This document shows positions 1 to 8,602 of a stretch of 64,000 nucleotides of DNA, one piece after another. A program made the translations under genes and the position numbers. Each line of letters opens with the position of its first letter. Position 1 is the first letter of the stretch. The notes under the pieces were generated by a model, which had not been told where the DNA came from, made no database searches, and worked only from the letters and a program-made list of their open reading frames with translations. Source of the stretch: Thermocaproicibacter sp002410755 (GTDB lineage: Bacteria; Bacillota; Clostridia; Oscillospirales; Acutalibacteraceae); contig DAITDU010000001.1 in NCBI GenBank assembly GCA_036839715.1, positions 82,142-146,141 of the forward strand. The letters run 5' to 3'.

Positions 1-155
1 TTACACATATTATTTCCGCACCGGGCCTGTGGGTTCAGCGCCTGACAACAAAAGAGCCGGATGACAACATGATTGGGGTTGCCATTGCCGCCATGCGCGA
101 AGTGATTCCGGAGAACGGGGAAGACCGGATTGAGATTGCGGGGAAGACAGAATGA
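1..155 (+). CDS. DUF1385 (YqhQ-like) protein, C-terminal fragment
   Basis: Only the last 50 codons or so lie in the window, read in the frame whose first full codon begins at base 3 and ending at TGA 153-155. The residues APGLWVQRLTTKEPDD followed by a short helix and VIPENGED match what I know of the C-terminus of the DUF1385/YqhQ membrane family. That family commonly sits just before prmC in Firmicutes. The stop codon overlaps the prmC start in an ATGA, which suggests translational coupling. Function of the family is unknown to me. The call rests on a short fragment plus the neighbour gene. Confidence 0.75.
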   Translation, partial: THIISAPGLWVQRLTTKEPDDNMIGVAIAAMREVIPENGEDRIEIAGKTE

Positions 156-1024
156 CAATCGGGGAAGCATACCGCATGGGCCGGAAATTCCTGCGGGAAT
201 CCGGCTGTGACTCACCGTCATTTGACGCGGGATGCCTGTTCCAGAGAACCTTCGGGCTGGACCGGCAGCAGCGAATCTTGGATTCAGACTGGGAAGCGGA
301 TAAAAAAAAGACAGCGGCTTACCTTGCGATGGCGCGGGAGCGCGCGGGGGGGAGGCCGCTTCAGTATATATTGGGCGAATGGCCTTTTTTTGGTCTGACA
401 CTTGCAGTTGGGGAAGGCGTCTTATGCCCCCGTGAGGAGACGGAACAGCTTGTCCGTGAAGCGGCCCGCCGGCTGGAAGGGAACGCAAAACCCAAAATCC
501 TTGACCTCTGCTCTGGATCAGGTGCTGTTGCGCTGGGCCTCGCTTCTTGTTTTCCCGGTGCACATATCACTGCGGCAGAAAAATATGAGAAGGCTTTTTC
601 TTACCTGGAAAAGAATATTGTAAAAACCGGCCTTTCCAATGTAAAAGCAGTGCAACTTGACCTTTTGGACCCAAATGCTGCCCAAAGCTTTTCCGGTCTC
701 GATGCGGTTGTATGCAATCCGCCTTATGTCCGGACTGGGGAGATTCCGGGGCTGCAAAGGGAAGTCCGCCGCGAGCCGCAGGAAGCCCTTGACGGAGGGG
801 CAGATGGCCTCAGGTTCTACCGTGCCCTGGCGGAACTCTGGCTGCCGGAACTAAAGCCGGGTGGAATTGCCGCCGTAGAGATTGGCGAGGGGGAAGCCGC
901 AGCTGTCTGCGCACTCTTTGAGACAACACTTGCAGACCTCCGTGTGCTGCGGGACTTTTCCGGCTATGATCGTGTTGTCAGCGGAAGCCGCAAGAGTTGC
1001 TTTTCAGCGGGAAAACATTTATAA
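152..1024 (+). CDS. prmC: Peptide chain release factor N5-glutamine methyltransferase
   Basis: PrmC methylates the glutamine of the GGQ motif in release factors RF1 and RF2, using S-adenosylmethionine in the cytoplasm. The 290-residue length is normal. An N-terminal helical domain of about 90 residues precedes a Rossmann methyltransferase fold. The SAM-binding glycine motif LDLCSGSGAVALGLA lies near residue 115, and the catalytic NPPY signature (VVCNPPYVRTGEIP) near residue 190 defines N5-glutamine methyltransferases. The following REPQEALDGGADGLRFYR stretch is also typical. The ATG at 152 overlaps the stop of the preceding gene by four bases. recA follows after a short gap. Confidence 0.95.
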   Translation: MTIGEAYRMGRKFLRESGCDSPSFDAGCLFQRTFGLDRQQRILDSDWEADKKKTAAYLAMARERAGGRPLQYILGEWPFFGLTLAVGEGVLCPREETEQLVREAARRLEGNAKPKILDLCSGSGAVALGLASCFPGAHITAAEKYEKAFSYLEKNIVKTGLSNVKAVQLDLLDPNAAQSFSGLDAVVCNPPYVRTGEIPGLQREVRREPQEALDGGADGLRFYRALAELWLPELKPGGIAAVEIGEGEAAAVCALFETTLADLRVLRDFSGYDRVVSGSRKSCFSAGKHL

Positions 1025-1066
1025 TAAAATAGATTTGCATCTCATGCAGGGATGGGAGGAATGGAC

Positions 1067-2248
1067 ATGTCGGAAAAAGGGGCAGCAACAAGAAAACTGA
1101 CCAAAACGGTTGATACCAATACCGATAAAAAGCAGGCGCTGGAAACAGCTCTTGCACAGATTGAAAAGCAGTTTGGCAAGGGGGCCGTCATGCGCCTTGG
1201 GCAGGATCGCGCCATGCAGGTAGCTGCTATTCCGACTGGTTCCATTGGCCTTGACATGGCCCTTGGTATTGGCGGGTTACCGCGTGGAAGAATTGTGGAG
1301 ATTTTCGGGCCGGAAAGCTCCGGAAAGACGACACTTGCTCTCCACTGCATTGCACAGGGGCAAAAAAACGGTGGAAATGCCGCATTCATTGATGTGGAGC
1401 ATGCCCTTGACCCTTCCTATGCCGCAGCACTCGGCGTGGATGTGGATTCCCTCCTTGTCTCTCAGCCGGATACCGGTGAGCAGGCACTTGAAATTACGGA
1501 GGCGCTTGTCCGCTCCGGCGCAATCGACGTGATTGTAATTGACTCCGTAGCAGCGCTTGTTCCCCGCGCGGAGATTGAAGGGGAAATGGGCGACAATGTT
1601 GTCGGCCTGCAGGCCCGCCTGATGTCACAGGCGCTGCGCAAGCTTGCCGGTGCAATTTCAAAATCGAACTGTATTGCTGTTTTTATCAACCAGCTCCGTG
1701 AAAAAATCGGTATTACCTATGGAAACCCTGAAGTCACGACGGGCGGACGCGCACTGAAATTTTATGCCTCAGTCCGGCTTGATGTCCGCAGGGGAGAAGC
1801 GATTAAAGTCGGCGGTCAGCAAGTCGGCTCACGTACAAAGGTAAGGGTTGTCAAGAACAAAATCGCCCCTCCTTTCCGCGTAGCGGAGTTTGATATGATG
1901 TACGGCCATGGTATTTCCCATACCGGTGAAGTCCTTGACCTTGGCGTCGATTTGGATATTGTTCAAAAGAGCGGCGCATGGTACAACTATGGGGACGTCC
2001 GCCTTGGGCAGGGCCGAGAAAATGCAAAAAAATTCCTGGATGAGCATCCGGAGACAGCGCAGGAAATTGAAACCAAAATCCGCGCGGATTCCGGGAAACT
2101 GTTTTCAAGGTCCGGTACGCCGGAAAAGCATTCCGGTTCCGGCGGAGCAAAACCGGTAGAAACATCGGAACCGGAAGAACCATCCCCATCCCAGAGCGAT
2201 GAGGAACGCTACGGCACTGATATTGATATTGAGGCCGATGATACATGA
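1067..2248 (+). CDS. recA: Recombinase A
   Basis: RecA forms filaments on single-stranded DNA, drives strand exchange and promotes LexA self-cleavage. The Walker A motif GPESSGKTT and the core (KALETALAQIEKQFGKGAVMRLG-like start, MAT-type helix, INQLREKIG loop 2 region) are unmistakable. Three in-frame ATGs occur at 1052, 1061 and 1067. I chose 1067 because GGGAGGA at 1054-1060 is spaced correctly only for it, giving 393 residues. The C-terminal tail from about residue 335 is long, acidic and Ser/Pro/Glu-rich, as in many clostridial RecAs. recX overlaps the stop by four bases. Confidence 0.98.
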   Translation: MSEKGAATRKLTKTVDTNTDKKQALETALAQIEKQFGKGAVMRLGQDRAMQVAAIPTGSIGLDMALGIGGLPRGRIVEIFGPESSGKTTLALHCIAQGQKNGGNAAFIDVEHALDPSYAAALGVDVDSLLVSQPDTGEQALEITEALVRSGAIDVIVIDSVAALVPRAEIEGEMGDNVVGLQARLMSQALRKLAGAISKSNCIAVFINQLREKIGITYGNPEVTTGGRALKFYASVRLDVRRGEAIKVGGQQVGSRTKVRVVKNKIAPPFRVAEFDMMYGHGISHTGEVLDLGVDLDIVQKSGAWYNYGDVRLGQGRENAKKFLDEHPETAQEIETKIRADSGKLFSRSGTPEKHSGSGGAKPVETSEPEEPSPSQSDEERYGTDIDIEADDT

Positions 2249-2862
2249 TGCTGACTTCCGCCGAACCGCACGGCAAAAACCTTGTGTCACTTTTTATCGA
2301 CGGTGAGAAGGCGGTCGACCTTGACGCAGAGATTTATCTGAAATCCGGGCTGCACCTAGGGGACAGCCTTGATGATGAGCAGTTGAAAAAACTGCTCCTT
2401 GCAAGCGATGCCCGGCGCGCGGAACAGAAAGCCATGAATCTTCTCAGCTTTCGTGCGCACTCTGAAAAAGAGCTTGCCCGTAAACTGGGCCGATTTTTTC
2501 CGGCAGAAGCCGCCGGAAAAGCGGCGGCTAGGATGGTTGAGCTTGGCCTTGTGAATGATGAGGAATATGCGAAAGGCCTTGCACGCAAACTTTTTTCCCA
2601 CAAAGGTTTTGCTGCACGACGTGTCTGCATAGAACTGATGAGACGGGGTATTTCCCGTGAAACTGCGGAGCGTGCCGCAGAGGAAGCTGCGCCGGCAGAC
2701 CCGGGCAAAACTGCAAAAGAAATCCTCAAAAAGAAATACTTAAACTGCTTAAATGAAGAAAAAGGACGCCTGCGCGCTGCTGCTGCCCTCCACCGCATGG
2801 GCTATTGCTGGGATGATATCCGCAGTGCAATTCGTGAAATGACAACAGATGAGGATGAATAA
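2245..2862 (+). CDS. recX: Regulatory protein RecX
   Basis: RecX modulates RecA filament length. The protein has 205 residues with an N-terminal beta-rich extension and then tandem three-helix RecX repeats: ALNLLSFRAHSEKELARKL near residue 65, MVELGLVNDEEYAKGLARKL near 95, and a final repeat around 160-200. The ATG overlaps the recA stop by four bases, so the two are co-translated. The product ends at TAA 2860-2862 and rimO starts at the very next base. Confidence 0.93.
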   Translation: MMLTSAEPHGKNLVSLFIDGEKAVDLDAEIYLKSGLHLGDSLDDEQLKKLLLASDARRAEQKAMNLLSFRAHSEKELARKLGRFFPAEAAGKAAARMVELGLVNDEEYAKGLARKLFSHKGFAARRVCIELMRRGISRETAERAAEEAAPADPGKTAKEILKKKYLNCLNEEKGRLRAAAALHRMGYCWDDIRSAIREMTTDEDE

Positions 2863-4191
2863 ATGCCATATTCAGTAGGGCTTGTAAACCTTGGATGTGC
2901 AAAGAATCAAGTGGACGGGGAAATCATGCTTGCCACCCTCCGCAAGGCCGGATATATCATCAGGGATGATGCCTCGCTTGCAGACATTGCGCTTGTAAAT
3001 ACATGCGGCTTTATTACTGCCGCCAAACAGGAATCCATTAATGAAATCCTTGAGCTTACAAAGCTGAAAGCCGAAGGGAAAATCAAGGCCATTATTGTAA
3101 CAGGTTGCCTTGCGGAACGTTACCGCGAACAGGTGATGAAAGAAATTCCCGAAGTGGATGCCGTTGCAGGGATCGGCGCGGATTCGGACATTGTTTCCGT
3201 TGTGAAAGAGGCTGTCGGCGGAAGACGGGAGCAACTATTCCCGGAGAAAACAAAACTGCCGCTTTGCGGGGAGCGTGTCCTTCTTACGCCAAGCTGGTCG
3301 GTTTACCTCAAAATTGCCGAAGGGTGCAATAACCGCTGCTCCTACTGTGCCATCCCGATGATCCGCGGAAGATACCGTTCCCGCACGCTGGAAAACATTG
3401 TGGAGGAAGCTGAGTGCCTTGCAAAAAATGGCGCAAGGGAACTGATCCTGATTGCGCAGGACACAACATGCTATGGAATTGACCTTTATGGAAAATATAT
3501 GCTTCCGGAACTTCTGCACCGCCTGTGCAAAATCCCGGGCATCGAATGGATCCGCGTACTTTATGCTTATCCGGAAACCATAACGGATGAATTGCTGTAT
3601 ACCATTGCCGGGGAAGAGAAAGTCGTCCCTTATATTGATCTTCCGCTTCAACACTGCAATGGAGAAATTCTACGCTCCATGCGCCGCGGTGGTGACCGCA
3701 GGACTCTGGATGCACTGATCCGCAGGATGCGCAGGGAAGTGCCGGGCCTGGTTCTCCGCACGACGCTGATTGCCGGTTACCCGGGCGAGACACCTGAGCA
3801 GTTTGATGAGCTCTGCTCTTTTGTGAGGGGAACCCGCTTTGAGCGCCTTGGCTGTTTTGCCTATTCCCAGGAGGAGGGCACGGCTGCCGCCGCGCTTCCC
3901 GGCCAGATTGACGAAGAAGAAAAACAGCGCCGCGCGGAAACCATTATGGAACTTCAGATGAACATTATGCAGGAGCAGGGGGAAGCAATGGCAGGGCATA
4001 CGCTACGCGTGTTGACAGAAGGCTTCGACCGCTTCGCGGACTGCTGGTTTGGGCGCTCCTATATGGATTCACCCGACGTAGACGGAAAAATATATTTTCA
4101 GGCAAAAGGAGAAAAACCCGTCCCAGGCAGGTTTGTGAACGTCAGGATTACAGACTGCATCGATGGAGACCTGACAGGCGAAACTGTCTGA
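2863..4191 (+). CDS. rimO: Ribosomal protein S12 methylthiotransferase RimO
   Basis: RimO is a radical-SAM enzyme that adds a methylthio group to an aspartate of ribosomal protein S12. The 442 residues show the three expected parts: an N-terminal UPF0004 domain with cluster cysteines (NLGCAKNQVDGE, NTCGF, TGCLAERY), a radical-SAM core with AEGCNNRCSYCAIP near residue 150, and a C-terminal TRAM domain from about residue 375. The NLGCAKNQVD start distinguishes RimO from MiaB. It abuts recX with no gap, so it is part of the same operon. Confidence 0.96.
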   Translation: MPYSVGLVNLGCAKNQVDGEIMLATLRKAGYIIRDDASLADIALVNTCGFITAAKQESINEILELTKLKAEGKIKAIIVTGCLAERYREQVMKEIPEVDAVAGIGADSDIVSVVKEAVGGRREQLFPEKTKLPLCGERVLLTPSWSVYLKIAEGCNNRCSYCAIPMIRGRYRSRTLENIVEEAECLAKNGARELILIAQDTTCYGIDLYGKYMLPELLHRLCKIPGIEWIRVLYAYPETITDELLYTIAGEEKVVPYIDLPLQHCNGEILRSMRRGGDRRTLDALIRRMRREVPGLVLRTTLIAGYPGETPEQFDELCSFVRGTRFERLGCFAYSQEEGTAAAALPGQIDEEEKQRRAETIMELQMNIMQEQGEAMAGHTLRVLTEGFDRFADCWFGRSYMDSPDVDGKIYFQAKGEKPVPGRFVNVRITDCIDGDLTGETV

Positions 4192-4205
4192 CAGGAGGCA
4201 AATTC

Positions 4206-4775
4206 ATGAACCTTCCGAATAAGCTGACTCTGCTGCGTGTAGTGCTTGTGCCTGTTTTTACTATTTTTGTACTGTATTCTCAGATCCCTTTCCATTATTT
4301 CTGGGCGCTGCTCATATTTATTGTGGCTTCCCTGACAGACCACTATGATGGAAAAATTGCACGGGACAGGAACCTCATTACAAACTTTGGAAAATTTCTT
4401 GATCCGCTTGCCGATAAAATTCTTATTATCTCTGCATTGATTTGTTTCCTTGCACTCGGGTTTGCAAATGTGTGGTGTGTCCTTATTATCATTGTACGGG
4501 AACTGATGGTGACATCCCTTCGCCTTCTGGCACTGGAAGAGGGCGGAAAGGTGATTGCTGCAAACCGGTGGGGTAAAATAAAAACGATCAGCCAAATGGC
4601 GGCGGTCATTTTCATCCTTTTTGTGCAAAGCATCCTTGAGATTGTGGGGAAGCCGTCACCGGAGCCGGTGCTTTTGGCAGGCAGTGCTCTCATTTGGATT
4701 GCAACGATTCTGACGGTTGTTTCCGGTGTGATTTATATCCGCGAAAATATTGCCATGTTTCGTTCAGAAAAATAA
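4206..4775 (+). CDS. pgsA: CDP-diacylglycerol--glycerol-3-phosphate 3-phosphatidyltransferase
   Basis: PgsA makes phosphatidylglycerol phosphate at the membrane, the committed step to phosphatidylglycerol and cardiolipin. The 189-residue protein is mostly hydrophobic with about five membrane segments. The CDP-alcohol phosphotransferase motif DG-x2-AR-x8-G-x3-D-x3-D is complete near residues 45-67 (DGKIARDRNLITNFG, then D and D spaced by three). An AGGAGG-like site in ACAGGAGGCAAATTC precedes the ATG. It is the last gene of the prmC-recA-rimO run. A strong promoter for the next unit begins ten bases after the stop. Confidence 0.95.
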   Translation: MNLPNKLTLLRVVLVPVFTIFVLYSQIPFHYFWALLIFIVASLTDHYDGKIARDRNLITNFGKFLDPLADKILIISALICFLALGFANVWCVLIIIVRELMVTSLRLLALEEGGKVIAANRWGKIKTISQMAAVIFILFVQSILEIVGKPSPEPVLLAGSALIWIATILTVVSGVIYIRENIAMFRSEK

Positions 4776-4784
4776 GGCCCGGCA

Positions 4785-4813
4785 TTTACAAAACACGGAT
4801 TTTGTACTATACT
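4785..4813 (+). promoter_or_regulatory. Sigma-A promoter of the cysE-cysS unit
   Basis: TTTACA (4785-4790) and TATACT (4808-4813) are separated by exactly 17 bases. Each box differs from consensus at one position. Transcription would begin near 4820, about 60 bases ahead of the T-box stem I, which fits a leader-controlled transcript. Confidence 0.7.
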
Positions 4814-4880
4814 GATCTCGTAATAATTTGCAGTCACGTCCGGCACATGCCGGGAATATTTTGTGCTGTAATTGAAACGC

Positions 4881-5100
4881 AATGAACGGAAGAAGTATCT
4901 GCCAGAAGGGGACACCAGAGAGAAAGTGCCAATAGGCTGAAAACACTTTTTGCCTCCCTGACAGGGAAATGCGTCCGTGAGCGTGCAGGAGGAAATCCCT
5001 GTACGGCCGGCCCCCGTTAGCAGTGCCGAAAAGTTAGAAATACGGAGTGGAACCGCGAAATTTTTCGCCTCCGTCCTAAAAAGGACGGAGGCTTATTTTT
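4881..5100 (+). promoter_or_regulatory. T-box leader, cysteine specifier (TGC), with intrinsic terminator
   Basis: The T-box sequence AGTGGAACCGCG lies at 5046-5057. It is followed by a terminator whose arms GCCTCCGTCC (5067-5076) and GGACGGAGGC (5083-5092) precede a T-rich tract. ACGGAG at 5042-5047 can instead pair with CTCCGT at 5069-5074, the expected antiterminator. The base of stem I can form from ACGGA (4886-4890) and TCCGT (4974-4978). The codon in the specifier position just before the closing strand is TGC (4970-4972), cysteine. Uncharged tRNA-Cys should therefore stabilise the antiterminator and turn on cysE and cysS. This agrees with both downstream products. Confidence 0.9.
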
Positions 5101-5156
5101 TAGTACTATCCCTGAGATTTTCAGGCTTTTTGCAGAAAAGCCTGCGGGAGGCAACA

Positions 5157-5852
5157 ATGTTTAGCAAACTGAAAGCGGAGCTTGACTCTATTATGAACCG
5201 TGACCCGGCGGCACGCTCGCGGGCGGAAGTTTATTTTCTGTACTCGGGTTTTAAAGCAGTGCGCTCCTACCGCAGGGCACACTGGTTTTACGAACATGGG
5301 CATGAGTTCCTTGCAAGATATATTTCCCAGCGCTCCCGGCATAAGACCGGAATTGAAATTCACCCGGGCGCAAGAATCGGCAAGAACCTTTTCATTGACC
5401 ACGGTATGGGTGTCGTAATCGGGGAGACGGCGGAGATTGGTGACAACTGCACACTTTACCAGGGCGTGACACTTGGCGGCACAGGAAAAGACCGCGGCAA
5501 GCGCCACCCGACGCTTGGCAATAATGTGCTTGTAGGCGCAGGCGCGAAAATCCTCGGTCCGTTCCACGTAGGCGACAATGCGCGCATTGCTGCGGGTGCC
5601 GTCGTCCTGGAGGAGATTCCAGCAAATGCGACGGCTGTCGGTGTACCGGCCCGCGTTGTCCGCATTAACGGTGTACGCTCTGCAAGCCTTGACCAAATCC
5701 ACTACGGCGACCCAGTTTCACAAAAGCTCTGCTATCTGGAGTATGAGACGGCCCGCCTGAAAAAAGAACTGAATACCCTTTGGATGCGTGAAGCGGAAGA
5801 GAAGAAGCCAAAAGGGAAAGAACCAGAAAAAGAAAAGCTTCCGGACTTGTGA
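5157..5852 (+). CDS. cysE: Serine O-acetyltransferase
   Basis: CysE makes O-acetylserine from serine and acetyl-CoA, the first committed step of cysteine synthesis. The 231 residues contain an N-terminal helical part and a left-handed beta-helix of hexapeptide repeats. Signature segments are IHPGARIGKNLFIDHGMGVVIGET and QGVTLGGTGKDRGKRHP with the catalytic His/Asp region. A lysine/glutamate-rich tail ends the protein. An upstream in-frame GTG at 4977 lies inside the T-box and is rejected. The ATG at 5157 has CGGGAGG correctly spaced and follows the terminator. cysS follows after 23 bases. Confidence 0.95.
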   Translation: MFSKLKAELDSIMNRDPAARSRAEVYFLYSGFKAVRSYRRAHWFYEHGHEFLARYISQRSRHKTGIEIHPGARIGKNLFIDHGMGVVIGETAEIGDNCTLYQGVTLGGTGKDRGKRHPTLGNNVLVGAGAKILGPFHVGDNARIAAGAVVLEEIPANATAVGVPARVVRINGVRSASLDQIHYGDPVSQKLCYLEYETARLKKELNTLWMREAEEKKPKGKEPEKEKLPDL

Positions 5853-5875
5853 AAAGATGAGGAGGAATTTGAAAT

Positions 5876-7288
5876 ATGAAAATCTACAATACCCTGACAC
5901 GCCGAAAGGAAGAGTTTGTCCCCATTGCCCCCGGCGAAGCACACATTTATTCCTGCGGGCCGACCGTCTATAACTATATCCACATTGGCAATGCACGCCC
6001 AATCTGCGTCTTTGATGTCCTGCGCCGGTACCTGGAATACCAGGGCATGAAAGTGACCTTTGTGCAGAACTTCACGGATATTGATGATAAGATTATCCGC
6101 CGGGCGAATGAGGAGGGTACCGATTACCGGACCGTTTCCAGCCGCTATATCCGGGAATACAAGACCGACGCTGCGGGGCTGAATGTCCGCCCAGCCACGG
6201 TGCAGCCGCTTGCAACGGAAAATATTGATGAAATCATTTCCATTATCTCCACACTTGTCGGGAAAGGATATGCCTATTCGGTATCCAACGGAGATGTTTA
6301 TTTTCGCACACTAAAGGACAGGGCATACGGCAAGCTTTCCCACCAGCCGTTGGACGACCTCAAGTCCGGCGCGCGTATTGCCGTAGGTGAGCTGAAGGAG
6401 GACCCGCTCGATTTTGCGCTCTGGAAAGGCTCTAAGCCCGGTGAACCAAGCTGGCCGTCCCCATGGGGGCCGGGCCGTCCGGGGTGGCACATTGAATGCT
6501 CTGCCATGGCGCGCCGCTACCTCGGCAAGACGATTGACATCCACTGCGGCGGGCAGGACCTCATTTTCCCGCACCACGAAAACGAGATTGCACAGAGTGA
6601 GTGCTGCAATGGTGTCCCATTTGCCCACTACTGGATGCACAATGGCTATATCAATGTAGATAACAAAAAGATGTCTAAATCGCTCGGGAACTTTTTTACC
6701 GTGCGTGAAGTCGCCGAAAAATATGGCTATGAGCCAATCCGCTTTCTGATGGTTTCTGCCCATTACCGCACGCCAATCAATTACAGTGCGGATATCATTG
6801 GGCAGTGCCGTGCATCGCTGGGGCGCCTTTACAACTGCCGTGATAATCTTCGCTTCCTGCTGGAGCATTCTCCGTCCGGTGTGAAACAGGGGGAAGAAGA
6901 AATCCGCCGCCGCTTTGAGGGCTACCGAAGCCGTTTTACCGGGTTTCTGGATGATGACCTGAACACCGCCGATGCGCTTTCTGTGCTGTTCGACTTTGCA
7001 AAGGATATTAATACCACTCTCACAGCACAGTCTGCGCCGTCCAGGGAGCTGTGCAGTTTTGCGCTCGACTTATTTGCCGAGCTGGCAGATGTCCTTGGTC
7101 TGCTTTATGCTGATACCGGGAAGAACAATACACCGGATGAAGAAATCGGGAAGCTGATTTCCGCGCGTGCAAAAGCCCGGAAAGAAAAGAACTGGCCGGA
7201 AGCAGACCGCATCCGCGACGAGTTGAAAGCGCGCCATGTTGTGCTGGAGGATACTCCGCAGGGCGTTAAGTGGAAAATTGAAAAATAA
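5876..7288 (+). CDS. cysS: Cysteinyl-tRNA synthetase
   Basis: CysS charges tRNA-Cys. It is a class I synthetase of 470 residues. The HIGH-type motif is HIGN (near residue 37) after the zinc-ligand segment YSCGPTVYNY. Further zinc ligands occur in HIECSAM and the PHHENEIAQSE segment. The KMSKS loop is KKMSKSLGN near residue 265. The C-terminal anticodon-binding domain includes ARKEKNWPEADRIRDEL. A GAGGAGG site precedes the start. Co-transcription with cysE behind a tRNA-Cys-sensing leader couples cysteine synthesis and charging. Confidence 0.97.
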   Translation: MKIYNTLTRRKEEFVPIAPGEAHIYSCGPTVYNYIHIGNARPICVFDVLRRYLEYQGMKVTFVQNFTDIDDKIIRRANEEGTDYRTVSSRYIREYKTDAAGLNVRPATVQPLATENIDEIISIISTLVGKGYAYSVSNGDVYFRTLKDRAYGKLSHQPLDDLKSGARIAVGELKEDPLDFALWKGSKPGEPSWPSPWGPGRPGWHIECSAMARRYLGKTIDIHCGGQDLIFPHHENEIAQSECCNGVPFAHYWMHNGYINVDNKKMSKSLGNFFTVREVAEKYGYEPIRFLMVSAHYRTPINYSADIIGQCRASLGRLYNCRDNLRFLLEHSPSGVKQGEEEIRRRFEGYRSRFTGFLDDDLNTADALSVLFDFAKDINTTLTAQSAPSRELCSFALDLFAELADVLGLLYADTGKNNTPDEEIGKLISARAKARKEKNWPEADRIRDELKARHVVLEDTPQGVKWKIEK

Positions 7289-7328
7289 CTGCGGTGTGTC
7301 CTGCTGCACTCGAAGAAGCACCCATATG

Positions 7329-7361
7329 CCCCCAGAGCATAAACTGCTCTGGGGGTGTTTT
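7329..7361 (+). terminator. Intrinsic terminator after cysS
   Basis: Perfect 10-bp arms CCCCCAGAGC (7329-7338) and GCTCTGGGGG (7346-7355) with a 7-base loop are followed by TGTTTT. The 3' arm also supplies the only plausible ribosome site for the next gene, whose ATG is at 7363. Confidence 0.8.
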
Positions 7362-7362
7362 C

Positions 7363-8583
7363 ATGCGCGCAAAAAAGCGGAGAACGCTTTTTCCGTTGCT
7401 TTGTCTCGGCCCTGGTGTGCTTGCCGCTCTGGCAGACAACGACGCCGGCGGACTGATTTCCTATACCGTTACGGGTGCCGAGTTTGGCTGGGCGGTTTTC
7501 GTTCCGCTGACGCTTTGCCTGACGGCTGTCACCTATACGGTGCAGGAGCTTGCCATGCGTCTCGGTGCAGCCTCTGGGCTTGGCTATACTCACCTGCTCC
7601 GTGAACGCTGCGGCAAAGGATGGATGATTTTTCAGGTTGCGGCACTGTTCGTAGAGAATGAGCTGACGTTACTGACGGAATTTGTCGGAATGTCCGCCAG
7701 CCTTGAACTGCTTGGGCTGCCGGTTTTTGTATCCGTGGCTTTAAGCGCGGCGCTTGCGCTTTCTGTTGCACTATTCAGTGGATACGCTGCCAAGCAGCAC
7801 TTCGGCCTTCTGATTGGTCTATTTAATCTGTTGTTCCTTATCCTTGCATGCTTTGCAAGACCTGCTCTGTCTCCGGCAGAATGCGCTGGACTCTGCATGG
7901 GGCGCCGGTTTCACTGGTATGCAGCAGCCCTTGTTGGCAATGCAGTGGCACCATGGATGATATTTTACCAGAATGGTGCTTATTCGGAGGAATCACAGCG
8001 CGTGGAAAAAATCCGTGAAGGGCGGCGTGATACCCTGATTGGCTGTGTGTGTCAGACATTGATTGCCGCCGCAATGATTCTCATTGGCTCTTCGGTAGGG
8101 ACACTTCTTCCGGATGCGGAAAACGCGGGTGCACCGGAAATTGCCGCTGCACTGATTTCGCATTTTGGCCCGCCCGCCGGGACGCTGTTTGCACTGGGCC
8201 TTTTCGACGCGGGGCTGCTTGCTGCGGTGACAGTATCGCTCTCTTCCTCCTGGAGTATCGCCGAGTCGTTTGGCTGGTCAAAGAGTATGAATGACGACTT
8301 CCGTGAAGCGCCTGGATTTTATGGCATCTATGGCTTCAGTGTGCTCCTTGCGGCAACCGCTGCACTTTTCCCTTTCCTGCAGCGCAACGCCGTCTCAGTT
8401 TTCGTGCAGGCAGCGGGCGGTGTCCTGATGACGCCAATCCTAATTTTTCTGACAGTCCTGACTTCGAGCCGCGATGTAATGGGGGAAGACGTGAATACGC
8501 GGGGCCAGGAAATCCGAGCTTGGTTCTGCGTGGGAATCTTAACGCTTGCTTCGGCCGCTACAATTTTCTTATCAGTCCATTAA
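7363..8583 (+). CDS. Nramp-family divalent metal transporter, divergent motif clade
   Basis: This is an integral membrane protein of 406 residues with about eleven hydrophobic segments. TM1 reads GPGVLAALADNDAGGLISY, the Nramp TM1 position, but has DNDAGG where canonical Nramp proteins have DPGN. The TM6 motif position reads AVAPWMIFYQNGA rather than the canonical MPHN-type sequence. I recognise this as the PW-type subgroup of COG1914. The transported metal (Mn, Fe, Mg or other) cannot be read from sequence. An ATG at 7294 would start inside the cysS terminator. I prefer 7363, whose ribosome site GGGGGTG lies in the terminator 3' arm. Confidence 0.85.
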   Translation: MRAKKRRTLFPLLCLGPGVLAALADNDAGGLISYTVTGAEFGWAVFVPLTLCLTAVTYTVQELAMRLGAASGLGYTHLLRERCGKGWMIFQVAALFVENELTLLTEFVGMSASLELLGLPVFVSVALSAALALSVALFSGYAAKQHFGLLIGLFNLLFLILACFARPALSPAECAGLCMGRRFHWYAAALVGNAVAPWMIFYQNGAYSEESQRVEKIREGRRDTLIGCVCQTLIAAAMILIGSSVGTLLPDAENAGAPEIAAALISHFGPPAGTLFALGLFDAGLLAAVTVSLSSSWSIAESFGWSKSMNDDFREAPGFYGIYGFSVLLAATAALFPFLQRNAVSVFVQAAGGVLMTPILIFLTVLTSSRDVMGEDVNTRGQEIRAWFCVGILTLASAATIFLSVH

Positions 8584-8602
8584 AACTGGGGGGATACAAT
8601 CA

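Noticed and set aside
4977..5156. Longer CysE starting at GTG 4977
   Set aside because: The extra codons cover the T-box and terminator, and CysE proteins begin as at 5157.
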